Under the pieces are notes generated by a model. That model was given only the letters and a program-made list of their open reading frames with translations. It was not told where the DNA came from and ran no database searches. The position numbers and the translations under genes are program-made. A stretch of DNA of 64,000 bases from Saccharibacillus sp. JS10 (GTDB lineage Bacteria; Bacillota; Bacilli; Paenibacillales; Paenibacillaceae). The stretch is taken from the NCBI RefSeq assembly GCF_024436065.1, contig NZ_JANFNS010000002.1, positions 372,001-436,000 of the forward strand, read 5' to 3'. The first letter of the stretch is position 1. Each line of letters starts with the position of its first letter. This document shows, piece by piece, positions 28,339-37,541 of this stretch.

Positions 28339-28938
28339 ATGACAATTTCTTTGGTGAAAGGTCAGAAAGTCGATCTGACAAAAGGGAACGCCGGCTTGTC
28401 GAAGATTACGGTCGGATTAGGCTGGGACCCAGCCGAAAGCGAAAGTCGCGGTTTATTCGGAATCAAGAAAAAATCAGCGAACATCGACTGTGATGCGTCG
28501 GTACTGATGCTGAGCGAACAAGGGAAGCTGACTAACGGCAAAAATGTCGTCTGCTTCCACAATCTTCAAAGCCCGAACGGTGCTGTCGTTCACGGCGGAG
28601 ATAATTTGACCGGAGCGGGAGACGGAGACGACGAGCAGATTCATATCGATTTGTCGAACGTACCTGCCGATGTTCACCGGTTACTCGCAGTCGTCAATAT
28701 TTACGATTGCGAAGCTCGCAAACAGCATTTCGGTATGATCCGTTCTGCATTCATTCGAGTATTTGAATCCGGTAACGGCCGCGAATTGATTCGCTTTAAT
28801 CTGACGGACGATTACTCGGGTATGACCGCTCTCTTGGTTGGCGAGATTTATCGTCACAACGGCGAGTGGAAGTTCAGCGCAATCGGTGAAGGCGCACAAG
28901 CTCCGCACATCGATCTGCTTGCACGTCGTTACAGCTAA
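28339..28938 (+). CDS. TerD-family protein 1 (variant metal site), 199 aa
   Basis: A single TerD domain. The second calcium motif is kept (GDNLTGAGDGDDEQ), but the first is altered: the family's D-x-DLDAS reads SANIDCDASVLML, and the preceding loop is lengthened by SESRGLFGIKKKS. The core [17 protein letters not shown] matches the family. It is the most divergent of the three single-domain paralogues and may have a different partner or metal affinity. ATG 28339 has GGGAGGG upstream. A transcript probably begins at the ECF-type promoter at 28129. Confidence 0.93.
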   Translation: MTISLVKGQKVDLTKGNAGLSKITVGLGWDPAESESRGLFGIKKKSANIDCDASVLMLSEQGKLTNGKNVVCFHNLQSPNGAVVHGGDNLTGAGDGDDEQIHIDLSNVPADVHRLLAVVNIYDCEARKQHFGMIRSAFIRVFESGNGRELIRFNLTDDYSGMTALLVGEIYRHNGEWKFSAIGEGAQAPHIDLLARRYS

Positions 28939-28990
28939 GCTTTGATTATTCCATCTTCATCCCAAAACCAAACGAAAGAAGGAATTTAAC

Positions 28991-29572
28991 ATGGCAATCA
29001 GCTTACAAAAAGGTCAAAAAGTCGATCTTACGAAAACAAATCCAGGTCTGAAAAAAGTTCTGATCGGTCTCGGTTGGGACACAAATAAATATGATGGCGG
29101 CGCAGACTTCGACCTTGACGCTTCGGCATTTTTGCTGGGCGGCAACGGTAAAGTAACCGCAGATACAGATTTCGTATTCTATAACAATCCAAAAAATGCG
29201 AACGGTTCGGTTGTACATACCGGCGACAACCGTACAGGCGAAGGCGAAGGCGACGATGAGCAATTGACTGTTGAACTCGCTAGCGTACCTGCTGAAGTTG
29301 AAAAAGTATCGTTTTGTATTACGATCCACGACGGTGCAGGCCGTTCGCAAAACTTCGGTCAAGTCTCGAATGCTTTTGTACGTATCGTCAATGAAGAAAC
29401 AAACGAAGAATTGATCCGTTATGACCTCGGCGAAGACTTCTCGGTAGAGACGGCAATCGTAGTTGCTGAACTGTATCGTAATAACGGCGAATGGAAATTT
29501 AGCGCTGTAGGTAGCGGCTACCAAAATGGTCTGGAAGGTCTGGTTCGCGACTTTGGCCTGGCTGTATCTTAA
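28991..29572 (+). CDS. terD: TerD-family protein 2, 193 aa
   Basis: Canonical TerD domain with both calcium motifs: [14 protein letters not shown] (about residues 37-50) and [14 protein letters not shown] (about 79-92). The end of the domain is [18 protein letters not shown]. TerD proteins bind Ca2+ through these acidic residues and are induced by tellurite, oxidants and envelope stress; in Bacillus subtilis the equivalents are YceD/YceE. It is 52 nt from paralogue 1 and closely similar to paralogue 3, so tandem duplication is likely. Confidence 0.96.
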   Translation: MAISLQKGQKVDLTKTNPGLKKVLIGLGWDTNKYDGGADFDLDASAFLLGGNGKVTADTDFVFYNNPKNANGSVVHTGDNRTGEGEGDDEQLTVELASVPAEVEKVSFCITIHDGAGRSQNFGQVSNAFVRIVNEETNEELIRYDLGEDFSVETAIVVAELYRNNGEWKFSAVGSGYQNGLEGLVRDFGLAVS

Positions 29573-29608
29573 GAAAGATAATCGTTCATATACGGGCTTC
29601 ATGAAATA

Positions 29609-29643
29609 AAATCGAAGACCGTCTACCCAGACGGTCTTCGATT
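29609..29643 (+). terminator. Hairpin between terD paralogues 2 and 3
   Basis: AATCGAAGACCGTCT and its inverse around ACCC form a perfect 15-bp stem. The 3' flank (CATCTATATG) is not T-rich, so it is either a partial terminator or an mRNA processing/stability hairpin within the array. Confidence 0.5.
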
Positions 29644-29691
29644 CATCTATATGCGTTTATATTTAGATATGAAGAAACGGAGGCAATACTC

Positions 29692-30273
29692 ATGACAATT
29701 AGCTTATCTAAAGGACAACGAATCGACCTAACGAAAACAAATCCCGGCTTGCAAAAAGTTCTAATCGGCTTAGGTTGGGATACGAATAAGTATAGCGGCG
29801 GCGCTGATTATGATTTGGATGCTTCTGTATTTCTTCTTCACGAAGACGGACGCGCAAAAGGGATTGAAGACTTCGTATTCTATAACAACCCAAAAACGCC
29901 AAATGGCTCTGTTGTGCATACAGGCGATAACCGTACCGGCGAAGGAGAAGGCGATGATGAGCAAGTGATCGTAGACTTTTCGCTTGTTCCGGCAAATATC
30001 ACACGTATCGGCATCACGGTTACGATTCACGATGCTGAAGCGCGCATGCAAAACTTCGGTCAAGTCTCGAACGCATTCGTTCGCGTTCTGGATGCGGAAG
30101 ACAACCGTGAAGTGTTGCGTTATGACTTGGGCGAAGAATTTTCCGTCGAAACCGCGGTTGTCATCTGCGAATTGTATCGTCAAGGCGCGGATTGGAAATT
30201 CCAAGCGATCGGTTCCGGCTTTGCAGGCGGCCTGGCTGCACTGTGCAAAAACTACGGTCTTGACGCTCAATAA
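29692..30273 (+). CDS. terD: TerD-family protein 3, 193 aa
   Basis: Canonical TerD, same length as paralogue 2, with [14 protein letters not shown] and [14 protein letters not shown] as calcium motifs and [14 protein letters not shown] in common with it. Differences concentrate in the loop after the first motif ([11 protein letters not shown]) and the C-terminus (CKNYGLDAQ). ATG 29692 follows ACGGAGG. Expected cytoplasmic, stress-induced and calcium-binding. The high identity to paralogue 2 extends over the nucleotide level in the motif regions. Confidence 0.96.
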   Translation: MTISLSKGQRIDLTKTNPGLQKVLIGLGWDTNKYSGGADYDLDASVFLLHEDGRAKGIEDFVFYNNPKTPNGSVVHTGDNRTGEGEGDDEQVIVDFSLVPANITRIGITVTIHDAEARMQNFGQVSNAFVRVLDAEDNREVLRYDLGEEFSVETAVVICELYRQGADWKFQAIGSGFAGGLAALCKNYGLDAQ

Positions 30274-30325
30274 TCCGGTCTAAATTCCGGATGATTAGTT
30301 AGAGAAAGCGAAAGGCGGAATTTTT

Positions 30326-31711
30326 TTGACGACTACGATTATTAGAGGGCAAAAAGCCGATCTGACGAAAACAAATCCTGGTCTTGACGGGATTGTCGTC
30401 GGAATGGGTTGGCAAGGAGCGCCGGGATTCGATATCGATTTCTCGGCGTTTTTGCTCGGCGTGGGTTCCAAAGCGACTGCCGACGAAGATTTGATCTTTT
30501 ATGGGAACCCTGCTGGCGCGGGCGGTGCTGTACAGCTCCAGACCCAAAGCCGTAGTGCTTACGCCGGCGTAACCGATCAAGAACAAGTCAATATCACGCT
30601 AAGCCGTATTCCGGCTGCTTATGAACGGATTGCTTTTTCGCTGACTTTGCATGAAGGCGAGCAGCGTCGTCAAAGCTTCGCCGGTGTGAACGGCGTATAT
30701 TTGCGTATCGTTGATTCCCGCGGCGGCTCGGAATTGGTTCGTTTTACGTTGGATAAAACATCCGGCGTCGAAACCGCGATTGTCGTCGGGGAACTGTATC
30801 GCTACAACGGTGAATGGAAGTTCAGCGCAGTCGGTAGCGGCTATACCGGCGGCTTGGCGGCGCTTTGCGGAAGTTTTGGGATCGAAGTGGAATCGGAACC
30901 GACTCCGCCAGCTCCTACGCCGCCAACCCCTGCTCCAAAGCCGACGCCGACACCTCCGCAGCCTTCACCGCCGAGTCAGCCGTTCAACCCGATCCCGGCG
31001 CAACCTCAAGCTGAGAATCCGGCGCCGCTGAATCTAGGTCGTCCGGGTCAGCAAGCGGGCGGTAATGCCAATCCGACGCCTCCGTCAACTGCTCCACAGC
31101 CTTCGGCGCCAAGTTTGCAAAAGATTGAATTGACGAAACGCGGCGAAAAGATCAGCTTGGAGAAAAAAGCGGGCAGCATGACGATCGGAGAAATTCTAAT
31201 CAACTTGAACTGGAATCAACGTCAAGGAACCGGATTTTTTGGCAAAACTTCTGGCGTCGATCTAGATTTGGGTTGTTTGTTCGAATTGAAAGACGGCACA
31301 AAAGGGACAGTTCAAGCTCTCGGCAATGCTTTTGGATCGCTCAATCAAGCTCCTTATGTAATGCTGGATGGCGATGATCGCACGGGTACGAAAAGCGGCG
31401 GCGAAAATATGCGGATTAACGGTGCGCGGGTTCGCGATATTAAGCGAATTGTCGTGTATGCGTTTATCTATGAAGGTGCTGCAAACTGGGCACAAGCCGA
31501 CGGTGTCGTCACGATCAAAGGCGGCGGTCCCGATATCATCGTTCGAATGGATGAGCATGGCAGCCGCAAAGGCATGTGCGCGATTGCTATGATTACGAAC
31601 GTCGATGATCAGACCTTCAGCATTGAACGTCTGGTTGAGTATTTCTCCGGTCACCGCGAACTCGACAAAGCTTATAGCTGGGGTCTTCGCTGGACGACGG
31701 GGAGCAAATAA
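30326..31711 (+). CDS. TerD - proline-rich linker - TerA-type fusion protein, 461 aa
   Basis: Starts at TTG 30326 behind AAGGCGG; no ATG is available near the family N-terminus. Residues about 1-190 form a TerD domain whose calcium motifs are partly lost: the first reads GFDIDFSAFLLG, and the [13 protein letters not shown] stretch is replaced by a Ser/Tyr-rich loop. Residues about 192-265 are a Pro/Thr/Gln linker (PTPPTPAPKPTPTPPQP). Residues about 267-461 form a TerA-type domain with GVDLDLGCLFEL and DGDDRTGTKSGGENMRI, which keeps a plausible metal site. Two-domain TerD/TerA proteins are known in ter clusters; the loss of the metal ligands in only the first half is notable. Confidence 0.9.
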   Translation: MTTTIIRGQKADLTKTNPGLDGIVVGMGWQGAPGFDIDFSAFLLGVGSKATADEDLIFYGNPAGAGGAVQLQTQSRSAYAGVTDQEQVNITLSRIPAAYERIAFSLTLHEGEQRRQSFAGVNGVYLRIVDSRGGSELVRFTLDKTSGVETAIVVGELYRYNGEWKFSAVGSGYTGGLAALCGSFGIEVESEPTPPAPTPPTPAPKPTPTPPQPSPPSQPFNPIPAQPQAENPAPLNLGRPGQQAGGNANPTPPSTAPQPSAPSLQKIELTKRGEKISLEKKAGSMTIGEILINLNWNQRQGTGFFGKTSGVDLDLGCLFELKDGTKGTVQALGNAFGSLNQAPYVMLDGDDRTGTKSGGENMRINGARVRDIKRIVVYAFIYEGAANWAQADGVVTIKGGGPDIIVRMDEHGSRKGMCAIAMITNVDDQTFSIERLVEYFSGHRELDKAYSWGLRWTTGSK

Positions 31712-31836
31712 ATTTCTAAAAAATCGATAACAAGCACGACGGTTCGATCCGTCCTGTTGATACGGTCTCTGCCCGCTTCTATGCCCGCAGTCTCCTAGCA
31801 GGCCGCCTCTGAACCGCCTTGAAGGAGAGAGTGGTC

Positions 31837-32628
31837 ATGGCGGATTTTTTTCAGAGCTTTTTCGGTAATTTCGCTAATTATTTTCAGTGGGAACATGTCG
31901 GAGCGGTATTAAGTCAACCGGCGACTTGGGGCGTTATAGGTACGCTTGTTATTTTGGAAGGATTATTGTCTGCCGATAACGCGTTGGTACTTGCGGTCAT
32001 GGTGCGGCATCTTCCAGCGAATCAGCGTAAAAAAGCTTTGTTTTACGGCATCATCGGAGCGTATTTATTCCGCTTCGTCGCGATTGGTGTCGGAACGTTT
32101 TTGGTCAAAATCACTTGGGTCAAAGTTGTGGGCGGGATCTATTTGCTTTGGATCGCGGCAAGCAATTTGTTCGGGCTTGAATTCCGTTGGCGTAAAGTCG
32201 GCGGAGTTCCACTACTGCCTACCATTGGACGCAAGTCTGAATCGGACGAAGAAACAGAAGACAAAGCCAAAAATTACGGATTTTGGCGTACGGTACTTGC
32301 TGTTGAACTCATGGATATTGCATTTAGTATCGATAGCGTGCTCGCGGCTTTCGGTCTAAGCCAAGAAGTCTGGGTACTGCTGCTAGGCGGCATGATCGGC
32401 GTCTTGATGATGCGGGGCGTCGCTCAATTGTTTCTCAAGCTGCTTGAGAAATTTCCGGAATTGGAACGTGCTGCTTTTATCTTAATTACGATTATTGGAT
32501 TGAAGATGATTGTCGCGGCTTTGTTCGATTACGAATTGCCGCAATTTATCTTTTTCCCGCTTCTTATTGCTGTATTTGTCGGGACGATTGTGCTCAGTCT
32601 GGTTCGTCAGCGCAAAGTTCAACAATAA
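31837..32628 (+). CDS. terC: TerC-family integral membrane protein, 263 aa
   Basis: ATG 31837 has AAGGAGAG at 8-nt spacing; the upstream TTG at 31819 overlaps that site. Seven or eight helices are visible, with the two family motifs VILEGLLSADNALVLAVMVRHL and VLAVELMDIAFSIDSVLAAFGLS, whose acidic residues lie inside the membrane. A charged cytoplasmic loop (KSESDEETEDKAKN) separates the halves. TerC-type proteins export manganese and metallate exoenzymes (YkoY/YceF in Bacillus subtilis, Alx in Escherichia coli) and are proposed membrane anchors for Ter complexes. No yybP-ykoY manganese riboswitch was found in the 125-nt leader. Confidence 0.94.
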   Translation: MADFFQSFFGNFANYFQWEHVGAVLSQPATWGVIGTLVILEGLLSADNALVLAVMVRHLPANQRKKALFYGIIGAYLFRFVAIGVGTFLVKITWVKVVGGIYLLWIAASNLFGLEFRWRKVGGVPLLPTIGRKSESDEETEDKAKNYGFWRTVLAVELMDIAFSIDSVLAAFGLSQEVWVLLLGGMIGVLMMRGVAQLFLKLLEKFPELERAAFILITIIGLKMIVAALFDYELPQFIFFPLLIAVFVGTIVLSLVRQRKVQQ

Positions 32629-32683
32629 GAAAGCAAGCTAGACTTTTTAGCATTTGTTTTATGGATCTAAATAAGCGTGATCA

Positions 32684-32722
32684 GGGCTGCCGTGTGTTGA
32701 ATGTTCGACACTCGGCAGTTTT
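32684..32722 (+). terminator. Intrinsic terminator after terC
   Basis: GGCTGCCGTGTG pairs with CACTCGGCAG-TTTT around a TTGAATGTTCGA loop. The T-run is short (TTTTG). It separates terC from the biosynthetic module; the remaining 180 nt up to 32902 hold no other recognised signal. Confidence 0.7.
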
Positions 32723-32902
32723 GTAGCGCTAAATCATTTTAAGATAAGTCTATTCCTCCGCGTACATAGAAAGTCTTTCTTTTTGCACAATTTCTCGTCT
32801 TCATCAGGCATGGTTCATCACGATTGAGATTTTGATCCAACTAGATCGATTTTTTTTGTTTCGCGGAGTTTTTTAAATATGCCGCTTGTGGGAGGGGAAC
32901 TT

Positions 32903-34087
32903 ATGCGTTATTTCGATTATTTATCAGCAGAAGAGACAGAAAGAGTGTTCCACGTATCTCCCGCACCTTTTAGTAACCGGTCGGAGAAAGAAAAACTTGC
33001 TCATGCGATCGGAGCGGCTTTATATATGCCAGCGACTCGGACGACCATTGCCGAAGATTTGCGTTCAGGTAAGCACAAAGGATTAACCTCGATTGTGATC
33101 GATTTGGAAGATGCGGTCGGCGATCTGAAGGTCGAAGAAGCAGAAGCTTCGTTAATCGCGCAAGTTCATACCTTGGATCAATGGATCAAAGAAGGACAAA
33201 TGGACGAAGAAAGTCTTCCGCTTATTTTTGTACGGATTCGGACCCCTGAACAAGCCGAGCATATGATGGAACAATTAGGCTGTGCGGTGCTTCGGTTGAC
33301 CGGGTTCGTTTTTCCAAAATTCAATACGCAGACCGGAGATCGTTATCTTCAAATGCTGCGTCGATATAACGAGTCTAGACCTGAAGGTAGCCCGGTTTTG
33401 TATGGAATGCCCATTCTCGAAAGTTCCGATATTCTTTATCTAGAAACGCGGCTGGAAACGTTGCTTGGAATTAAGCAATTGCTGGATCGTTATCGAGAGT
33501 ACATACTGAATGTTAGAATCGGAGCAACAGACTTTTCAAGTTTATTTGGGCTTCGCCGAAAACCGGATATGACGATCTATGATATTGGCGTGATTCGCGA
33601 TTGTGTAACCGATATCGTGAATATTTTTGGACGTGCGAATCAAGGTTATGTGATCTCGGGGCCGGTGTGGGAATATTTTAAAAGTGACCGGGTTGTGAAG
33701 CCGCAACTGCGCGAGACTCCGTTTCTCGAAACGGCGGGGCCTGCAGGATTAAGGCTTCGGATGCAATATATCAATAAATATGTAGACGGTCTGATCCTTG
33801 AAGTCGAAATGGACAAAGAAAACGGCATTGTCGGCAAAACGATTATCCATCCGACGCATATTTGCCCGGTTCAAGCGTTATATACCGTTACACATGAAGA
33901 ATATATGGATGCTGCACATATTCTTGCCAGCAGTGGAGGCGAGATTGGCGTAGTCAAAAGCGGTTACGATAACAAAATGAACGAGATCAAGCCTCACCTC
34001 AATTGGGCACGGCGTATGATGATTCGTTCGGAAATTTATGGGGTGCTGAATGAGAACCAAAACTTCACTGCATTACTCGTCAACTAA
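32903..34087 (+). CDS. HpcH/HpaI aldolase/citrate lyase-like Ter enzyme, 394 aa
   Basis: ATG 32903 sits behind GGAGGGG. The TIM-barrel aldolase signatures are visible: SIVIDLEDAVGD (metal-binding acidic residues), FVRIRTPEQ, GFVFPKFN, and the C-terminal GKTIIHPTHICPVQA typical of the citrate-lyase beta-like group. This version is found with TRSP-PRTase, StiP, HAD and ATP-grasp genes in ter clusters, and was proposed by Anantharaman, Iyer and Aravind to act in synthesis of a nucleoside-like metabolite. The substrate has not been shown. The gene overlaps the next by 38 nt, an extensive coupling. Confidence 0.88.
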   Translation: MRYFDYLSAEETERVFHVSPAPFSNRSEKEKLAHAIGAALYMPATRTTIAEDLRSGKHKGLTSIVIDLEDAVGDLKVEEAEASLIAQVHTLDQWIKEGQMDEESLPLIFVRIRTPEQAEHMMEQLGCAVLRLTGFVFPKFNTQTGDRYLQMLRRYNESRPEGSPVLYGMPILESSDILYLETRLETLLGIKQLLDRYREYILNVRIGATDFSSLFGLRRKPDMTIYDIGVIRDCVTDIVNIFGRANQGYVISGPVWEYFKSDRVVKPQLRETPFLETAGPAGLRLRMQYINKYVDGLILEVEMDKENGIVGKTIIHPTHICPVQALYTVTHEEYMDAAHILASSGGEIGVVKSGYDNKMNEIKPHLNWARRMMIRSEIYGVLNENQNFTALLVN

Positions 34088-35516
34088 CGACGAATATATC
34101 TATGAAATGCCGGAAGGTTTGACGGTAAAAGTGAAATTAAATCAAAATCCGTTTCACTTACATCCTGACGATTTGTTCCAAATGGCAGCTCGGATTAACA
34201 AAAAGCGTAGCTTTCTATTTGTCAGCCGGATTCTGGGCAAACATATTCCGGTCGATCCTTATAAATCGCTACTCGGCGGGGCGGCTCTGGCTTTGTTGTG
34301 GCAACAACAGCATCATGTTCAAGCTACGTACCTCGAAGCTACGCAAGATCGAGAAGGCGTAGAACTGTTTAGTGTAGAAGATGTATGCGAAGCGCTGCGT
34401 AGCGATAAAACAGAAGCTTCCGAGTTATACCGAAGATTGCAAACGTATAAGTTACACACCGAAGAACCTGCGCTATTTATCGCTTTTGCGGAAACGGCGA
34501 CGGCATTGGGGCACGCGATGTATGACTGCTTTACGGGAGATACACGTTTTTTGCATACTACCCGCGAAGAATTGATCGGACGAGAGCCGGTGCTGCGTTT
34601 TGAAGAAGAACATTCGCATGCGACGGATCATCGCTGTTATGCACGGGATGCTTCGTTTTTTGCCGGAGAAGACACGGTAGTATTGGTGGATGACGAAGTG
34701 ACGACAGGCAACACGGCGCTGAATATTATTCGCGATCTACAAAGTAAATATCCGCGTCGCCAGTATGTGGTAGCGAGTCTACTGGATTGGCGCAGCGCGG
34801 CAGATCGAGAACGTTTTGCACAGCTGGAACAAGAATTGAATATTTCGATCAAAACGATTGCGCTCATCGAAGGCGAGATTGACGTACAAGGCGGCTCGAT
34901 TGAAAAGTTACCGCATACGGAGCTTGATCGACTTATCTCGGAAGATATGCGGATTATTCATCATGATGTATCGCAATTTTTCACGCATTTGGATGCCGTA
35001 TCTTCGGATTCTGCGGGAGTGACATCAGAGTGCCCGTATTTGGAATGGACAGGGCGCTTCGGGATGTACGAGAATGATAATTCGAAGTTGGATAACCAAG
35101 TGCAGCAAGCTTCCCAGTACCTGAAAGAGCAGCGTCTTGGAACACGGTCATTATGTATGGGAACCGGCGAATTTATGTACGTGCCGATGCGATTTGCCGC
35201 AGAAATGGGAGAAGGCATTCGCTATCAGTCGAGTACGCGCAGCCCGATTCATGTATTGGATGAAGAACAATACGCCGTGCGTAGCGGCTTCCCGCATACT
35301 TCGCCGAATGATCCGGGGGTTGCGAACTTCTTTTATAATGTACCGGAAGGGCAATACGATGAAATTTTTGTCTTTTTGGAGCGTCAAGTGCAAGAAGTGA
35401 ATTTGGAACCTTTATACCGCGCATTGAAGCAAAGTGGCGTATCGATTGTTCATCTGGTTGTCGCAAGCGTAGAATCAAAGAATACTCAGGGATCGGGAGG
35501 AACTTCGCATGTCTAA
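34050..35516 (+). CDS. Phosphoribosyltransferase-TRSP domain protein, 488 aa
   Basis: The N-terminal phosphoribosyltransferase domain carries the PRPP loop VVLVDDEVTTGNTALN at about residues 208-223. The C-terminal TRSP domain is named for its motif, seen here as YQSSTRSPIHV, and ends with a PHTSPNDPGVANFFYNV stretch. This two-domain protein is diagnostic for the Ter biosynthetic module; it would transfer or attach a ribose-phosphate in making the proposed nucleoside-like product. It starts within the aldolase gene, and its own end overlaps the StiP gene by 8 nt, so all three are translated together. Confidence 0.92.
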   Translation: MRTKTSLHYSSTNDEYIYEMPEGLTVKVKLNQNPFHLHPDDLFQMAARINKKRSFLFVSRILGKHIPVDPYKSLLGGAALALLWQQQHHVQATYLEATQDREGVELFSVEDVCEALRSDKTEASELYRRLQTYKLHTEEPALFIAFAETATALGHAMYDCFTGDTRFLHTTREELIGREPVLRFEEEHSHATDHRCYARDASFFAGEDTVVLVDDEVTTGNTALNIIRDLQSKYPRRQYVVASLLDWRSAADRERFAQLEQELNISIKTIALIEGEIDVQGGSIEKLPHTELDRLISEDMRIIHHDVSQFFTHLDAVSSDSAGVTSECPYLEWTGRFGMYENDNSKLDNQVQQASQYLKEQRLGTRSLCMGTGEFMYVPMRFAAEMGEGIRYQSSTRSPIHVLDEEQYAVRSGFPHTSPNDPGVANFFYNVPEGQYDEIFVFLERQVQEVNLEPLYRALKQSGVSIVHLVVASVESKNTQGSGGTSHV

Positions 35517-36651
35517 TCCGTTAACGTCTAAAGTGCTTCCTGTACCGCAACGTCTCGGCAGTTATAGCCCGGATGACGTTGTTTTTCTGCTTAAAGATTT
35601 GAGCGATGCCAAGCTTGAACGTCCAACCGAAGACCGGGAAGAAGCGATTCAAGGCGGCACCCATTACTCCGAAATGCTTCCCGTGGAATACAAACCGACT
35701 CCCGAATACTTGAAGCTTTTTCATGAGACGTTAGAAGCGACAGCGCGTAAAGTCGCGCGGGATGCAGGCATTGTCTCGGAACGATTGGCTGCGCGTCACG
35801 GTACAGATTTCGTATTGGCTTCATTGGCGCGTGCAGGTACACCGATCGGGATTTTGATTAAAAGATATTTCCGAGCGGTCTACGGCGCAGAACTTCCTCA
35901 TTACAGCATTTCGATTATTCGCGGCAAAGGCATTGACGAAAATGCGGTGCTCTATATGCTGCGCGAACATCCGAACCGTCGTATTCAATTCGTCGATGGC
36001 TGGACAGGCAAAGGCGCGATTCGAAACGTATTGGCGGAAGCAAAAGAAACCATACATAACAAATATGGCATCGAACTCGATGACGATCTAGCAGTGCTTG
36101 CCGATCCGGGTCGTTGCTCCGAAACGTTCGGGACGCGCGAAGATTTTCTGATTCCGAGTGCTTGCCTGAATTCGACGGTCTCAGGGCTGATGAGCCGGAC
36201 GGTATTGCGGGACGATCTGATTGGACCGGATGATTTCCACGGAGCCAAATATTATCAGGAATGGTTAGAGGACGATGTATCGAATCTATTCGTGGATCGG
36301 GTATGCCAATACTTCGCAGAAATTCAGCAAGAAGCGAAAGCCGAAGCAGAGCGATTAGAGAATTTACCGGAAGCGAATAGGTCCACTTGGCAAGGAATGA
36401 AAGATATTGCGCGTATTCAGCAAGATTACGGGATCGCTGATGTGAACTTGGTTAAACCGGGTGTCGGCGAGACGACGCGAGTTTTATTAAGGCGCGTACC
36501 GTGGAAGATTCTTGTGGACGATCTGAACAATCCGAATCTTCGCCATATTTTGCTGCTTGCTCAAGATCGCGGCGTTCCGGTCGAAGTGTATCCGGGGCTT
36601 ACTTATTCGTGCTGCGGGATCATCAAGCCGCTTAGCGGAGGTCAATCATGA
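35509..36651 (+). CDS. StiP-family protein (PRTase-like plus PELOTA domain), 380 aa
   Basis: Annotated in databases as cysteine protease StiP family, although the sequence itself suggests a phosphoribosyltransferase-like core: FVLASLARAGTPIGILIKRYFR and RRIQFVDGWTGKGAIRNVL, the latter resembling a PRPP loop. The C-terminal 70 residues (VNLVKPGVGETTRVLLRRVPWKILVDDLNN) match the PELOTA RNA-binding fold. Conserved cysteines in ADPGRCSETFG and TYSCCGIIKPL could be catalytic or metal-binding. The stop overlaps the HAD start by 4 nt (ATGA). The protease label should be treated with caution. Confidence 0.88.
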   Translation: MSNPLTSKVLPVPQRLGSYSPDDVVFLLKDLSDAKLERPTEDREEAIQGGTHYSEMLPVEYKPTPEYLKLFHETLEATARKVARDAGIVSERLAARHGTDFVLASLARAGTPIGILIKRYFRAVYGAELPHYSISIIRGKGIDENAVLYMLREHPNRRIQFVDGWTGKGAIRNVLAEAKETIHNKYGIELDDDLAVLADPGRCSETFGTREDFLIPSACLNSTVSGLMSRTVLRDDLIGPDDFHGAKYYQEWLEDDVSNLFVDRVCQYFAEIQQEAKAEAERLENLPEANRSTWQGMKDIARIQQDYGIADVNLVKPGVGETTRVLLRRVPWKILVDDLNNPNLRHILLLAQDRGVPVEVYPGLTYSCCGIIKPLSGGQS

Positions 36652-37484
36652 TTTTTGCGAGTGATCTGGATCGGACGTTGATTTATTCCAAAAAAGCGAT
36701 CGGCGATTCTTTCGTAGAAGCGGAAGTCATTCCTGTTGAGCTGTATCAAGGGGAGCATATTTCGTTCATGTCCCCGGCAAGTTCGAAATTGCTGGTTGAA
36801 TTGTCGAAGACGACTTTGTTTGTTCCGGTGACAACGCGTACGATTGAGCAATATGAACGTATTTTTTATATCCGGGAAATTTTCCGGCCCAAGTATGCGG
36901 TGACCAGCAATGGAGGCAATGTACTAATCGACGGCGTGCCTGATCCCGATTGGAAAAAGCATGTAGATGAACAGTTACGCTCCAGCGAAGATGCGGCAAA
37001 AGTAATCGAAGCTTTCGATAACATTTCTTCACCGGAGTGGGTCAAGTCGTATCGTCATTCGGACAATTTGTTTTATTCGATTATTTTGGAACGGGAGAAG
37101 ATGCCGCTGGATGTGGTTGAAGATTTCCGTAAAGAATTGGCAAAGATGCGCTGGAATTTGTCGGTACAAGGGCGCAAAATGTACCTCGTACCCGATGGCG
37201 TAAATAAAGGCGAAGGTCTACTGCATGTCAAAGCTTTGGCAGGTGCTTCACGCATCGCGGCATCCGGAGATTCGCTGCTTGATGAAAGTCTGCTAAAAGC
37301 CGCGGATTATGCGATCGTACCTCGGCACGGCGAAATTTATGCGGCGCATCAGCAATCGGGCTTATACACCTTCACAGATCGCGACGGAATTCATGCTGCC
37401 GAAGATCTGATTGTGAAAATTTCGGAGTGGTTCCAAGATCCTAAATTCAACTCCGGCGAAACGAATTCGTCTTTTCACGCGTAG
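36648..37484 (+). CDS. HAD-superfamily hydrolase of the Ter module, 278 aa
   Basis: Motif I is FASDLDRTLIYS (nucleophile Asp and general-acid Asp), motif II is VPVTTRT, and motifs III/IV are found in KGEGLLHV and ASGDSLLDESLLKAADYAIVP. The cap (about residues 85-190) is of the C2 type seen in sucrose-phosphatase-like and Cof-type enzymes. It probably removes a phosphate in the pathway run by its neighbours. It begins inside the StiP stop codon and is 57 nt before the ATP-grasp gene. Confidence 0.9.
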   Translation: MIFASDLDRTLIYSKKAIGDSFVEAEVIPVELYQGEHISFMSPASSKLLVELSKTTLFVPVTTRTIEQYERIFYIREIFRPKYAVTSNGGNVLIDGVPDPDWKKHVDEQLRSSEDAAKVIEAFDNISSPEWVKSYRHSDNLFYSIILEREKMPLDVVEDFRKELAKMRWNLSVQGRKMYLVPDGVNKGEGLLHVKALAGASRIAASGDSLLDESLLKAADYAIVPRHGEIYAAHQQSGLYTFTDRDGIHAAEDLIVKISEWFQDPKFNSGETNSSFHA

Positions 37485-37541
37485 TACAACGTAATCTGAA
37501 TAAGCCAAGAAGTCCCCAATCGCTGAAAAAGGAAGATGACA

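Noticed and set aside
29003-29602. Minus-strand ORF antisense to terD
   Set aside because: Mirrors the reading frame of a highly conserved gene; the same shadow appears opposite the other terD copy.
31712-31836. Possible yybP-ykoY manganese riboswitch before terC
   Set aside because: The conserved GGGGAGUA and paired purine-rich segments of that class are not present in the 125-nt leader.
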